DNA from: JAIBBD01 sp041390685
GTDB taxonomy: Bacteria; Chloroflexota; Dehalococcoidia; UBA2979
NCBI GenBank assembly: GCA_041390685.1
Contig: JAWKPL010000001.1
Coordinates: forward strand, 620,001 to 684,000
DNA length: 64,000 nt
Direction: 5' to 3'
This document shows, piece by piece, positions 16,773 to 25,532 of this stretch. The position numbers were made by a program, and so were the translations under genes. How positions within the stretch are numbered: position 1 is the first letter of the stretch; each line of letters begins with the position of its first letter. Below the pieces are notes generated by a model. The model ran no database searches. It was not told where the DNA came from and saw only the letters and a program-made list of their open reading frames with translations.

Positions 16773-18626
16773 CTACGGGGCCGGAGTCGCGGTGGCCGTC
16801 GCCACGACCGTCGCGGTGACGGCCGGGGTCGCGGCGCTGGTGGCGGCTGGAGTGGCAGTCAAGGCGGGTGACGTGGTGGCTATGGGCGTGGCGGTCGCCG
16901 CCGGCGGAGTGGGCTCGCGCTGGGGCTCCGCGACCCGGAGGGCGATCTGGCGCCCGACGAAGACCACGCCATCCGAGACAATCAGTGTGATGTCGTACAC
17001 CCCCGTGCGTGTCGGTGCGCTCCAAATGGCGAGGCCGTTCGTCGCGCCGCGGTCGATCTGGCCATCGGTGGCAGCCCACTGGGGCTCGAGGTAGGGCCCG
17101 AAGGGATACTCGAGGTGGACCCGGCCCTCCTCCAGGTACTGGGCGACAAGGTTCCAGACATCGGGCAGCGAATCATCCTGCTCGGCAGCCTCGACGGTGA
17201 CGCCGCCGAGCCCGTAACGTCGCGCGAGATCGAGACGGAAGGCCATCGAGAAGCGATTTTCGATCCAGACCGTGTGCTGGTTGGTGCGTTCCGCGTAGGA
17301 GTAGGTCAGGCTCAGGGCGCGCTCGTCCCAGTAGATCCCGGAGTCACCTTCCTCCTGAGCGATGTTGGTCCCGACGATCGTCACCTCTCTGCCCGGGGTA
17401 ATCGTCTGGTCGATGCGCGCCTGGAGGAGGGCGGCGTTGGCCAGGGCGTCGAGCCGGGAAAGGGGGCTCACGCCCTCGGTGGTGTGGTCGTGCGAGCGCC
17501 GGTCGACGACGAGTGAGACCTTGCGGAGGTCGAACCCGCTGTCGCGCCTGGTCACGAGCGCCGGTTCGAGCTGCTCGTAGAAGAGGGCGGGATCCGAAGG
17601 CGGACGCAGCCAGAGTCCATCAGCGGCGGCAGCGAGTGCGTTCCAATCGTACCCGCCGGTGTCGTTCGCGGACGGAGGGGTGGCGACGGTGACGATGAGG
17701 CCTCGCCGGGTGGCTCGAAGCTGGCTGGCGAGTTGCTCGACGAGGGAGGTAAACGCGTCACGGCGTGCGGGCTCGACGGCGCCGTAGTCGAGGTGAATGC
17801 CGGCCGCGTTGGTGCGCTGTGCCGCGCCGACGATGGCGTCAACGTGACGCGTGACCGCGTTGGGGTCACCGAGGATGCGGTTGACGGCGGCCGCCTGGGC
17901 GGCGGTTGCGCTGCTGATGCCGAGATACCGTTCGGAGAGCCCGCCCTCGAGTTGATCGGAAACGTCGATCTCCTCGCCGCCGCCGACGGGCGCACCGGCG
18001 ACGACGCTGATCACACCGCCGACGGGGGCGGCGGGGTCCGGGGTCTGCCCGGGGCCGATGATGAGCCCAGGGATGCGGGCGAAGCTCGTGCGACGAAGGA
18101 CAGCGATGTTCTGGGGAACGCCGGGCACTTCCCCGCGAGCGGCACGACCGCCATCGGCGGGTTCGACGGAGCCAAGCCGTTGCCACTGACCATCGAGGTA
18201 CGTGTAGAAGGCGAGGTTGCGACCGTCGTTGGTTTGCTGGGAGAGCCGCACGGTCAGCGTGGCGGCGCCCTGAGTCGCGGCGGAGTCCGCGATGTCGTAG
18301 AAGGCGCTTGCCGCCTCGAGCCCTTCGGGGAGGTCGGGGATTGAACTGCGGGCCTTCGTGACGATCTCCCCGGGGGCGCCCGTGGTGGTGTCGCCGTTGT
18401 CGAGGATCGAGATCGGCGGGAGGACGAGAATCAGGATCAGCGCAGCGAGGATGGCGATGAGGCCGGCGACGCGCAGGAGAGTCCGATCGGCCTCAAAACC
18501 TCCGCCGTCAGCGCGTCGGGGCGGCGACCAATCGTCCTCGTAGTCCTCGTCGGTGAGGACGTCATCCTCATCCTCAAAGCGGGACTGCGGCATGCGTGGC
18601 AGGCGTGGTCGTCGGGGGTCGCGCAT
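16773..18626 (-). CDS. Membrane-anchored GH18-like protein with Ala/Thr/Pro-rich tail
   Basis: A 617-residue protein. An acidic cytoplasmic N-terminus is followed by one transmembrane helix at about 51-72 (VAGLIAILAALILILVLPPI), then a large external part. Residues of about 270-520 resemble a glycosyl hydrolase 18 (YaaH/chitinase-like) barrel: GIHLDYGAVE, DGLWLRPPSDPALF and WDERALSLTYSYAERTNQHT. The canonical DxxDxDxE acid is not matched (GIHLDYGAVE), so activity is doubtful. The last 45 residues are Ala/Thr/Pro repeats, a probable wall-spanning or glycosylated tail. Just downstream of htrA. Function unknown; cell-envelope binding is a guess. Confidence 0.65.
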   Translation of the reverse strand: MRDPRRPRLPRMPQSRFEDEDDVLTDEDYEDDWSPPRRADGGGFEADRTLLRVAGLIAILAALILILVLPPISILDNGDTTTGAPGEIVTKARSSIPDLPEGLEAASAFYDIADSAATQGAATLTVRLSQQTNDGRNLAFYTYLDGQWQRLGSVEPADGGRAARGEVPGVPQNIAVLRRTSFARIPGLIIGPGQTPDPAAPVGGVISVVAGAPVGGGEEIDVSDQLEGGLSERYLGISSATAAQAAAVNRILGDPNAVTRHVDAIVGAAQRTNAAGIHLDYGAVEPARRDAFTSLVEQLASQLRATRRGLIVTVATPPSANDTGGYDWNALAAAADGLWLRPPSDPALFYEQLEPALVTRRDSGFDLRKVSLVVDRRSHDHTTEGVSPLSRLDALANAALLQARIDQTITPGREVTIVGTNIAQEEGDSGIYWDERALSLTYSYAERTNQHTVWIENRFSMAFRLDLARRYGLGGVTVEAAEQDDSLPDVWNLVAQYLEEGRVHLEYPFGPYLEPQWAATDGQIDRGATNGLAIWSAPTRTGVYDITLIVSDGVVFVGRQIALRVAEPQREPTPPAATATPIATTSPALTATPAATSAATPAVTATVVATATATPAP

Positions 18627-18632
18627 GGTGTG

Positions 18633-19751
18633 TTAGCCCTCCGAGGGGGTCATCGAGACGGAGACCTGACGGCCGCCGCGCAGGAGCACGAGGTCGACAC
18701 GGGCCCCTCGTGGCAAGAGTTTAAGCAAATTCACCATTGGCTGCTGAGAGGAAATGGCCGCGCCATTCACACCCACGACGATGTCACCGGGCTGGAGTCC
18801 GGCCGCCGCGGCGGGCGTGTCAGACGGCACGTCGACGATCAGCGCTCCCTCCTGGACAGAAAGGCCGCGCTCGGCGGCGAGCTCCGGAGAGACCTCGATG
18901 TGCTGACGGTCGGGGAACTCGATCCCGATGCGGGGACGGTAGTGGCCGCCGGTGCGGACGATGTCGGCAACGATGGGGCGGAGGGAGTCAGACGACTGGG
19001 CGAAGGCGAGTCCTTCGGCGGCGACGCCGCTGCCGGTGTCACGGACGACGGTGGTGATGAGACCGACGAACTCGCCGTTCAGATTCACGAGGGCGCCACC
19101 GGAGTCGCCGCTGTTGACGACGGCATCGGTCTGTATGAGGTCCTCGAAGGTGACGCCACTTCGGGGAAGGATCCGGCTGATCGCGGAGACGACACCCGTG
19201 GTGACGGCGTTGCCAGGGCCGAAGATGCCGCCGCCACCGGTGACGGCGACGACGGTCTCGCCGGGCTGGAGTGCCCCAGATGCGCCGAACGCGATCTGCC
19301 GCAGCCCCCTCGCGTCGACCTGGAGCATGGCGGAGTCGGTAAAGGGGGCATCATCGGCGAGCAAGCGGGCGGGCCGTTGCTCACCCGTCGGGAGAAACAC
19401 AGAGATGCTCGATGCCCCGCTGACCACATGGGAGTTGGTCAGGATATGGCCCTCCTGGCTGACGACAACGCCGGAACCGATGTTCTGTCGTTCGATGGTG
19501 CGGCCCTGCGCGTCCTGGCCGGCGGGGAGGTCCGCGAGTATGAGTACGACGTTGGGCAGGACGCGGTCGACGGCGGCACGAATGCGCGCCTGTAGATCGG
19601 GGGTTGCGGTCGACACCGCGCCGGGGGCTGAGGTGTCCGAGTCGCTGAGGCGGGCCCCGAAGACGCCGCCAGCAAGCCCGGCGAGCAGACCGACGACGAG
19701 CGCGAGGACGAGCGGAAGCCACGTTCCCTGGCGGATGAGGGACTCCTTCAC
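18633..19751 (-). CDS. HtrA/DegP-like serine protease with PDZ domain
   Basis: A 372-residue membrane-anchored protease. A hydrophobic helix lies at about 12-32, then a trypsin-like domain with triad H108 (TNSHVVSG), D139 (FTDSAMLQVD) and S217 (VVNSGDSGGALVN), then one PDZ domain at about 275-370 (GALIVDVPSDTPAAAAGLQP, GDIVVGVNG). It degrades or refolds damaged envelope proteins. GTG start with no clear ribosome site. An extended -10 (TGG-TAGAAT) lies about 32 bases upstream. The GH18-like gene follows 6 bases after its stop. Confidence 0.93.
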   Translation of the reverse strand: MKESLIRQGTWLPLVLALVVGLLAGLAGGVFGARLSDSDTSAPGAVSTATPDLQARIRAAVDRVLPNVVLILADLPAGQDAQGRTIERQNIGSGVVVSQEGHILTNSHVVSGASSISVFLPTGEQRPARLLADDAPFTDSAMLQVDARGLRQIAFGASGALQPGETVVAVTGGGGIFGPGNAVTTGVVSAISRILPRSGVTFEDLIQTDAVVNSGDSGGALVNLNGEFVGLITTVVRDTGSGVAAEGLAFAQSSDSLRPIVADIVRTGGHYRPRIGIEFPDRQHIEVSPELAAERGLSVQEGALIVDVPSDTPAAAAGLQPGDIVVGVNGAAISSQQPMVNLLKLLPRGARVDLVLLRGGRQVSVSMTPSEG

Positions 19752-19782
19752 CGGGTGGGAGCCGAGTGCCGCCGACCGCCGG

Positions 19783-19791
19783 ATTCTACCA
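19783..19791 (-). promoter_or_regulatory. Extended -10 promoter for htrA
   Basis: On the minus strand TGG-TAGAAT lies 32-40 bases before the GTG start of the HtrA-like gene. No good -35 is present, as allowed for extended -10 promoters. Confidence 0.35.
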
Positions 19792-19835
19792 TCGGAGCAG
19801 GGTGGTGGAGGAGGGCGACCGACATCCTCACGATA

Positions 19836-19865
19836 TTGTCAGGGGCAGTTATCGTCACGTACGAT
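19836..19865 (+). promoter_or_regulatory. Promoter of greA with overlapping dyads
   Basis: TTGTCA at 19836-19841, an 18-base spacer and TACGAT at 19860-19865. The -10 is embedded in CGTACG-ATA-CGTACG (19858-19872), and ATCGT-N5-ACGAT spans 19851-19865; both are operator-like. The leader to the greA ATG would be about 125 bases. Confidence 0.4.
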
Positions 19866-19996
19866 ACGTACGCCCGTTCGAGTGCAGCGACGGACTGGCC
19901 CCTCACAGGCGAGTCCGTTTCGCGTTTGCATCGAGGCGCGTTCTCCCTTCCGGATGACTGGAGGGCGGCGGCGCGGACCGCTGCGAAGGGTATGCG

Positions 19997-20470
19997 ATGT
20001 CTGAAGAGCCGGTGCTGCTGACGAAGGCGGGGCTGGAGCGCCTCGAAGCGGAGTTGTACGAGCTACGTACGGTACGTCGTGCGGAGGTGGCGGCGGCGAT
20101 CCGGGAAGCGCAGGAGCTGGGGACTGCCCAGATCGACGGTCAGTACGAAGAAGCGAAAAACCAGCAGGCGTTCCTCGAGGGTCGCATCCGCGAGATAGAG
20201 AAGATGCTCGAGCTCGCGCAGGTGATCGATGAGGAAGCGGCGCACCACTCGAAGGAAGTGCGCGTCGGTTCCACCGTCACGGTGCGCATGGACGACGCGC
20301 GGAAGCACACGTACCAGGTGGTCGGGCCGGCGGAGGCCGCACCGCTCGAGGGCCGGATCAGCCATGAATCGCCGGTGGGGCGGGCATTGCTCGGCAAGAA
20401 GCGCGGTGACAAAGTGCAGGTCAACGCCCCGAGCGGGGTTGTCGAGATGACGATCGTCTCGGTGTCGTAG
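19997..20470 (+). CDS. greA: Transcription elongation factor GreA
   Basis: A 157-residue factor that stimulates transcript cleavage by backtracked RNA polymerase. The N-terminal antiparallel coiled coil covers about 5-75 (LTKAGLERLEAELYELRT, EAKNQQAFLEGRIREIEKML). The C-terminal FKBP-like domain has VGSTVTVRM and ISHESPVGRALLGKKRGD. Length is typical. It has its own promoter region and a strong terminator, so it appears monocistronic. Confidence 0.97.
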   Translation: MSEEPVLLTKAGLERLEAELYELRTVRRAEVAAAIREAQELGTAQIDGQYEEAKNQQAFLEGRIREIEKMLELAQVIDEEAAHHSKEVRVGSTVTVRMDDARKHTYQVVGPAEAAPLEGRISHESPVGRALLGKKRGDKVQVNAPSGVVEMTIVSVS

Positions 20471-20493
20471 TCATTCCACCCGGAGCGCGAACG

Positions 20494-20522
20494 AAGCGGG
20501 CGGGGTGTTCCCCCGCCCGCTT
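20494..20522 (+). terminator. Terminator after greA
   Basis: A 12-bp perfect stem (aagcgggcgggg / ccccgcccgctt) with a five-base loop, extended by GAACG/CGTTC beyond a small bulge, begins 24 bases after the greA stop. It separates greA from lysS. Confidence 0.75.
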
Positions 20523-20557
20523 CGCGTTCGAGCATCGGCGCAGGACGGAGCGCGGCC

Positions 20558-22078
20558 ATGCCGACCGAGGAAGAGTTGCTGGCGCAGCGGCTTGCGAAGC
20601 GTGAGGAACTCGTGCGCGCGGGGAACCCCTATCCCGCGGTCACATCACGGACGCATCCGGCGGCGACAGCCGTGCAGACGTTCGAGGCGTTCGAGGCGAG
20701 CGGGAGCCCGGACCAGGACGCGCCCACGGTCACGGTCGCCGGCCGCGTGACTGCGCTGCGGCGGATGGGGAAGACCGCGTTCCTCGACGTCCGAGACGGA
20801 AGCGGGCGGATCCAGGTGCAGGCACGAGCCGACGCTCTCGGCGAGGCGTTCGCACTGCTGTCGTTGCTGGACCTTGGCGACTTCCTGGAGGTGGTGGGGC
20901 CGCTCTTTCGGACTCGTACCGGCGAGGTCACCGTGGGGGCCTCGGCGTGGCGGGTGCTGACGAAGGCGCTACGTCCGCTTCCGGAGAAATGGCACGGGAT
21001 CACGGACACAGAAGTGCGGTACCGGCAACGGTACCTCGACCTGATCGCGAACGAGCGGTCGAGGGAGATCGCGCGGACCCGGGCGGAGGTTGTCGCCTCG
21101 ATCCGCCGCTTCTTCTATGACCGCGGGTTCATGGAGGTGGATACGCCCGTGCTGCAGGAGCACGCGGGCGGCGCGGCAGCTCGCCCGTTCGTGACGCATC
21201 ACAACGCGCTAGACCGAGACCTCTTTCTACGCATCTCGCTGGAGCTACACCTCAAGCGGCTGCTCATCGGCGGGTTCGACCGCGTGTTCGAGCTGGGTCG
21301 GGTGTTCCGCAACGAGGGGATCGACCGGCGGCACAACCCGGAGTTCACGCTCCTGGAGTCGTACGAGGCGTATGCGGACTACCTTGATGTGGCGAACATG
21401 GTGGAAGAGCTCTTGCGGCGGGTCGCGAGCGAGGTCGGAGGTTCGCGGCAGGTACGATTCGGGGAGCATGTGATCGACCTCGAAGCGCCGTTTCGACGGA
21501 CGACGTACCGGGAGTTGCTGCGGGACGAGACCGGGCTCGATTATGTCGACTTTCCGGACGTGGACCGGCTCCGGGCCGCGGCAGCGGCGCGGGGCGTCCA
21601 CGTCGACGCGCACGCCTCGTGGGGGAAGGTGCTCGACGAGGTCATGTCGACTCTCGTCGAGCCAAAGCTCGTGCAGCCGACGTTCGTGTTCGACTACCCG
21701 GCAGAATTCTCCCCGCTGGCGAAGCGAAAGCCCGATGACCCGTCGATCGCGGAGCGATTCGAGCTGTTCGCGATCGGGTACGAGCTGGCGAACGCGTACT
21801 CCGAGCAGAACGACCCCGTGGAGCAACGCGAGCGGATGATCGAGCAAGCCTCGAAGCAGGCCGGCGGCGACGATGAGGCCGAGGTGGCGGACGAGGACTT
21901 CCTGCTCGCGCTTGAGTACGGGATGCCGCCCGCCGGCGGGCTTGGCATCGGCGTGGAACGGCTCGTGATGCTGATGACGGGCGAGGCTTCGATCCGCGAG
22001 GTGATCCTGTTCCCGGCGATGCGGGAACGCGGGGGTCGTGAGGCCGACGATGACGAGCCGGGAGACCGTGGCGCGTGA
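20558..22078 (+). CDS. lysS: Lysyl-tRNA synthetase, class II
   Basis: A 506-residue synthetase. An N-terminal OB-fold anticodon-binding domain covers about 60-150 (VTVAGRVTALRRMGKTAFLD). The class II core has motif 1 (FYDRGFMEVDTPVLQ), motif 2 (FELGRVFRNEGIDRRHNPEF) and motif 3 (PPAGGLGIGVERLVMLMTG). Length is typical. The cognate tRNA-Lys is at 10.5 kb. The start of the next gene overlaps its stop by 4 bases (GTGA), making lysS the first gene of a three-gene operon. Confidence 0.97.
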   Translation: MPTEEELLAQRLAKREELVRAGNPYPAVTSRTHPAATAVQTFEAFEASGSPDQDAPTVTVAGRVTALRRMGKTAFLDVRDGSGRIQVQARADALGEAFALLSLLDLGDFLEVVGPLFRTRTGEVTVGASAWRVLTKALRPLPEKWHGITDTEVRYRQRYLDLIANERSREIARTRAEVVASIRRFFYDRGFMEVDTPVLQEHAGGAAARPFVTHHNALDRDLFLRISLELHLKRLLIGGFDRVFELGRVFRNEGIDRRHNPEFTLLESYEAYADYLDVANMVEELLRRVASEVGGSRQVRFGEHVIDLEAPFRRTTYRELLRDETGLDYVDFPDVDRLRAAAAARGVHVDAHASWGKVLDEVMSTLVEPKLVQPTFVFDYPAEFSPLAKRKPDDPSIAERFELFAIGYELANAYSEQNDPVEQRERMIEQASKQAGGDDEAEVADEDFLLALEYGMPPAGGLGIGVERLVMLMTGEASIREVILFPAMRERGGREADDDEPGDRGA

Positions 22079-22503
22079 AGCGAATCCGTGAGGATGTGCA
22101 TATCCACGCGCCCGCCGACGAGGTCTACAACCGGGTGCGCGCGTTCGAGAGTCACGGGGAGTGGCTGCCACCGGCCTTCGAGGAGGTGCGGGGGGACGAG
22201 GAGTCCATCGCGTTCGCGCTGCTGCTCCCGACACGGAAGGAACGGACGAACCTCGAGGTCGTGGCGGCTGAGCCGCCGCGCTCGCTGGAGCTTGCTGACC
22301 GGGACGGCACCTCGTGGGCCCTGGGATGGGGTTTGAACGTCGAGGGGCCTCGCGAGGTGCACCTCACGGCCGAGATCGCGTACGAGCCCGCAGGCGGCCC
22401 AATTGGGTGGCTGCTGGAAGAAACGATGCACCGGCCAATGCGACGGCAGGCACTGCGCGACGCACTGTGGCGGCTGAAGCTGCTCATCGAGGAGCGGCGT
22501 TGA
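22075..22503 (+). CDS. SRPBCC (polyketide cyclase/START-like) family protein
   Basis: A 142-residue protein resembling SRPBCC ligand-binding domains: it opens with a beta strand and the HAPADEVYNRVRAFESHGEWLP-type segment typical of the fold (only part quoted here), and ends with a long helix (MRRQALRDALWRLKLLIEE). GTG start overlapping the lysS stop by 4 bases, so it is translationally coupled. The ligand is unknown; these folds bind lipids, sterols or polyketides, or act as chaperones. No membrane segment. Confidence 0.75.
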   Translation: MKRIREDVHIHAPADEVYNRVRAFESHGEWLPPAFEEVRGDEESIAFALLLPTRKERTNLEVVAAEPPRSLELADRDGTSWALGWGLNVEGPREVHLTAEIAYEPAGGPIGWLLEETMHRPMRRQALRDALWRLKLLIEERR

Positions 22504-23153
22504 GCGGGGCGCAGCGCATCGAGGCGGTGATCTTCGACCTCGACGGAGTGCTGGTGGACTCGGAGCCGGTCCATCACCGCGCGATGGGGCGTTTGATCGC
22601 GCCGCTGGAGGTCACGGAGGAGGAGTACGCGCTCTTCGTGGGCGCATCGCTGGAGTGGACGATCGACTGGCTGCGTCGCCGGTTCGCGCTTATCGAGGCG
22701 ACGGACGTGCTCGCCATGCAGTACGACGACCTCGTGACGGAGCAGTTGCTACAGGAACCGCCACCCCCGCTCGATGGCGCCGTTGAACTGCTCGAGGAGC
22801 TTCGGGGACGGGGGGTGCGGTTAGCTGTGGCCTCCCAATCGCGGCCGCGGTGGGTGCGGGCGACCCTCGACGGCTCCGGGTTGCGGCGGCACTTCGATGA
22901 GGTCGTGACGGCGGACGAGGTGGCGCGGGCGAAGCCGGCGCCCGACGTGTACCTGCACGCCGCGGACCGGCTCGGGGTCCAGGCTGGAGCATGCCTGGTG
23001 GTGGAGGACTCGGTGCCGGGGGTGGCCTCCGCGCGAGCGGCGGGCATGTTCGTGGTGCAGACACAACAGGCGAGCTCGGCTGTGGAGCGACAGCCAGGGG
23101 CGGACGCGGTGGTCGTCTCGTTGCGGGCGTTTCGCCTCGACTGGTTGGGGTAG
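22500..23153 (+). CDS. HAD-superfamily hydrolase, beta-phosphoglucomutase-like
   Basis: A 217-residue HAD hydrolase. Motif I is VIFDLDGVLVDSEP (nucleophile D13, acid D15), motif II the ASQS segment, motif III a Lys near AKPAPDVYL, and motif IV VVEDSVPGV. A helical cap lies between motifs I and II. Such enzymes act on phosphosugars or similar small phosphates; the substrate is not clear. I infer a TTG start that overlaps the previous stop by 4 bases, with GAGGAG upstream. It ends the lysS operon. Confidence 0.85.
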   Translation: MSGAQRIEAVIFDLDGVLVDSEPVHHRAMGRLIAPLEVTEEEYALFVGASLEWTIDWLRRRFALIEATDVLAMQYDDLVTEQLLQEPPPPLDGAVELLEELRGRGVRLAVASQSRPRWVRATLDGSGLRRHFDEVVTADEVARAKPAPDVYLHAADRLGVQAGACLVVEDSVPGVASARAAGMFVVQTQQASSAVERQPGADAVVVSLRAFRLDWLG

Positions 23154-23154
23154 G

Positions 23155-23760
23155 TCAGCCGAAGCCGCAGCCCCCGCCCGGCGCTGCCCAGGTGAGCAGG
23201 CGCTCGATCAGCAAGACCGCCCGATCGGGGCCTCGATACGGGGTGGCGCCGCCACCACCGCAGGCGCCCCCCCGGGGGACCGACCGGAAGGAGCGGTGTC
23301 CGTAGAACGACTCGCCGAGGTAGCTCGAAGGGAGCGCGGGGTCGGGAGGCGGGGCGCCGCCGGTGTCTTCGCTCAGCTGACGCCCGGTGAGGTCGAAACC
23401 GATGATGGCGCGTCCCGAATCGACGGCCAGCCAGCTCCGGAGCTGGCCCGGCCGCAGGCGTGCGTAGACATCCGGGTCAACGATCACGCCGGCGACGGCC
23501 TCCTCGGAGAGGCGCCGGTCGACGTCCGCGGCGTTGCGGACGCGATCGAAGGCGACGCGGCCGGCGGCCTCGCAACGAAGCTCCTCGATTCGGGCGTCGC
23601 CACTGAGCGCGAGGTACACGGGCGCACCGGACGCGGGAGGCACAGGGGCCGCGCAAGGGCGGCCGCGCGTCACGACGACGGGCAGCGCGGCGATGGCGAG
23701 CCCGACCGCGAGTGAGCCGAGGAGCAGGCTGGGAAGATCGTGGCGACGGTGCAGAGGCAT
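23155..23760 (-). CDS. Hypothetical exported protein
   Basis: A 201-residue protein with an N-terminal hydrophobic signal or anchor at about 10-29 (LPSLLLGSLAVGLAIAALPV), then a soluble external part and a Gly/Pro-rich C-terminus with several Cys (ACGGGGATPY, GGGCGFG). The segments ARIEELRCEAAGRVAF and AGVIVDPDVYARLRPGQL suggest a compact fold, but I do not recognise it. The ATG at 23760 has GAGGA upstream. It converges on the HAD gene with a 1-base gap and has no visible partner. Confidence 0.6.
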   Translation of the reverse strand: MPLHRRHDLPSLLLGSLAVGLAIAALPVVVTRGRPCAAPVPPASGAPVYLALSGDARIEELRCEAAGRVAFDRVRNAADVDRRLSEEAVAGVIVDPDVYARLRPGQLRSWLAVDSGRAIIGFDLTGRQLSEDTGGAPPPDPALPSSYLGESFYGHRSFRSVPRGGACGGGGATPYRGPDRAVLLIERLLTWAAPGGGCGFG

Positions 23761-23837
23761 ACGCGTCCTCGACGGCCCGATCGTGCAGCCGAGTTGCCGG
23801 GTGCGCATCGGCCGTGGGGATGATCGGAGCATCGTTG

Positions 23838-24953
23838 TCAGGGCTCGGTATCGAAGGGAGTGAACTGGTCGAGTATCGAATCGAGGGCGAGGGGGAGCGG
23901 GGGGCGCAGCGCAGTGCCGGCGAAGGAGTCGGCCAGGAGCCGGGCGAGCGGATCGGTGCGGCGGTAGTGCCGGCCTCCGCTGAGGGCGAACAGGCTCGCG
24001 CACAGGGCGGTCGCCTCCTGGGTCACGTACGTCTTCGTGCGGAGCACACGGGCGGCGTACTCGGGGCCTGCCGCCGGACGCCAGCCGGACGCGGTTTCGA
24101 GGAGATACGCGCGGAGCGCCTCGTAGCGCATGCGGGCGTCGTTGAGGCGCACTCGAAGCGTGGGGGCGGCAGGCGAAGGCGTCGAGAGCGCGCGGAGGAT
24201 GCCGCGAGCGCACCCGAGGGGGATGGCGGCGAAGAGGTTGAACCAGTACTCAAGCGGCTGCATGCGAGCAAGGAAGTTCGGGAAGCCGAGGATGCCGTCC
24301 GCGGGAGCGTCCTCGTAGCGGACGGTGTGGCTTTCCGTCGAGCGCATGCCGAAGCCATCCCAGTCGGCGAGCACCTCGACGCCCGCGCTGTGGACCGGCA
24401 TGAAGAAGAACTCGACGATGCCCGCGCCAGGGAGATCCTGGGGCGAGACCTTGGCCGTTGAGAAGAAGACGTCGGCGTGGCGTCCCGAGGTGGCCAGAAT
24501 CTTGGAACCCGTGAGGTGAAAGCGACCGTCGTCGCCTCGGCGGGCGGCAGTCTGCGTGGCCGCAACCGAACCGCCGGCGCCACGCTCCGAGTTGCAGGCT
24601 GCGTAGAGATGGCCAGCGTGGAAGCCAGCGGCGATCTCCTCGACCTGCGCGGACCATACCGGGCGATCAGCGGCGGGCACGGCCTCGATGTCACCTGCAT
24701 GGACGCCGGCGAGACCGAGAGGCATCGCCCAGATGAGAGCGGTCGAGGGGGAGTACGACGCTGTGAGCTCGATGGCTCGCACGGCGTCGGCATTCGACCA
24801 GCCCTGGCCGCCGAGCGCCGGCGGGAACGGCGCGCCGAGCAGAAGGCTGGCCTTGAGGTCTTCGACGTTCGCTGCGGGGTAGGCGTCGCCCTCGGCGGCG
24901 TCTCGCTGGGCGAAGCGGAGACCGAGGGACCGCATGACCGGTTCATCGAGCAT
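23838..24953 (-). CDS. Acyl-CoA dehydrogenase-like flavoprotein
   Basis: A 371-residue protein of the acyl-CoA dehydrogenase fold: an N-terminal helical domain, a middle beta domain (ACNSERGAGGSVAATQT, FHLTGSKILATSG, DWDGFGMRSTESHTVRYED) and a C-terminal helical domain. It lacks a clear catalytic Glu motif of classic enzymes and resembles the group that includes DszC-like monooxygenases and other side branches. Substrate unknown. If it is a true dehydrogenase, it would pass electrons to the EtfBA at 61.6-63.4 kb. It is divergent from the Nudix gene. Confidence 0.8.
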   Translation of the reverse strand: MLDEPVMRSLGLRFAQRDAAEGDAYPAANVEDLKASLLLGAPFPPALGGQGWSNADAVRAIELTASYSPSTALIWAMPLGLAGVHAGDIEAVPAADRPVWSAQVEEIAAGFHAGHLYAACNSERGAGGSVAATQTAARRGDDGRFHLTGSKILATSGRHADVFFSTAKVSPQDLPGAGIVEFFFMPVHSAGVEVLADWDGFGMRSTESHTVRYEDAPADGILGFPNFLARMQPLEYWFNLFAAIPLGCARGILRALSTPSPAAPTLRVRLNDARMRYEALRAYLLETASGWRPAAGPEYAARVLRTKTYVTQEATALCASLFALSGGRHYRRTDPLARLLADSFAGTALRPPLPLALDSILDQFTPFDTEP

Positions 24954-25025
24954 GGGGAGACCTCCCGCGCTCCGGCCATTCTAGCGTTCGTTGCCGCCTC
25001 GGAGGGGCGCTGCTACGCTCGCCGG

Positions 25026-25532
25026 ATGGGCGTGGTGGAGCGGCATTTCACCGTGAGCGGGTTCGTCAGCCAGCGTGGATGCACGGCGTTGCACTGGCAT
25101 CGCCTCGGCCTGTGGCTCCCGCCGGGCGGCCACATCGAGGCGAATGAGGACCCGGTGCAGGCGGTCCTGCGCGAGGTGCATGAAGAGACGGGAATACGGG
25201 CGGAGATCGTGTCGACTTCGACGGCGTACGGGTACCGGCAGCCGCGGCAACTCCCACCGCCTGTGACGATCGGGGTGTACGACATCGACGAGCCAGGACG
25301 GCCGCATCAGCACATCGACCTCATTTACTTCACGCGACCGCTCGCCGGTGAGCCGCTCGCCTTGCCGTCCGACGGCAATGGGTGGCTGTGGGTCTCCGAG
25401 GAGGAGCTGCGGAGCGAGTCCCACCTCGACCGGCCGGACGGAGCGGGGTCGGCGACGATCCCTGACGACGTGCGCCAGCTTGGTCTCGACTCGATCGCGG
25501 CGGTGCGGGCGCTGGAAGTGGACGCGGCGTAG
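25026..25532 (+). CDS. Nudix hydrolase
   Basis: A 168-residue Nudix protein. The Nudix box is complete (GGHIEANEDPVQAVLREVHE, then ETGI, residues 34-57), binding Mg and cleaving a nucleoside diphosphate linked to another group. The segment HQHIDLIYFTRPLAGEPLAL and GWLWVSEEEL fit the family. The ATG at 25026 is the only start that keeps the domain whole. Its stop overlaps the serS GTG by 1 base, so the two are co-translated. Substrate unknown. Confidence 0.88.
   Translation: MGVVERHFTVSGFVSQRGCTALHWHRLGLWLPPGGHIEANEDPVQAVLREVHEETGIRAEIVSTSTAYGYRQPRQLPPPVTIGVYDIDEPGRPHQHIDLIYFTRPLAGEPLALPSDGNGWLWVSEEELRSESHLDRPDGAGSATIPDDVRQLGLDSIAAVRALEVDAA

Noticed and set aside
16773..16900. Tandem repeats that might be a CRISPR or minisatellite
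   Set aside because: The repetition is imperfect and in frame, encoding the Ala/Thr/Pro tail of the GH18-like protein; there are no spacers or conserved repeats.
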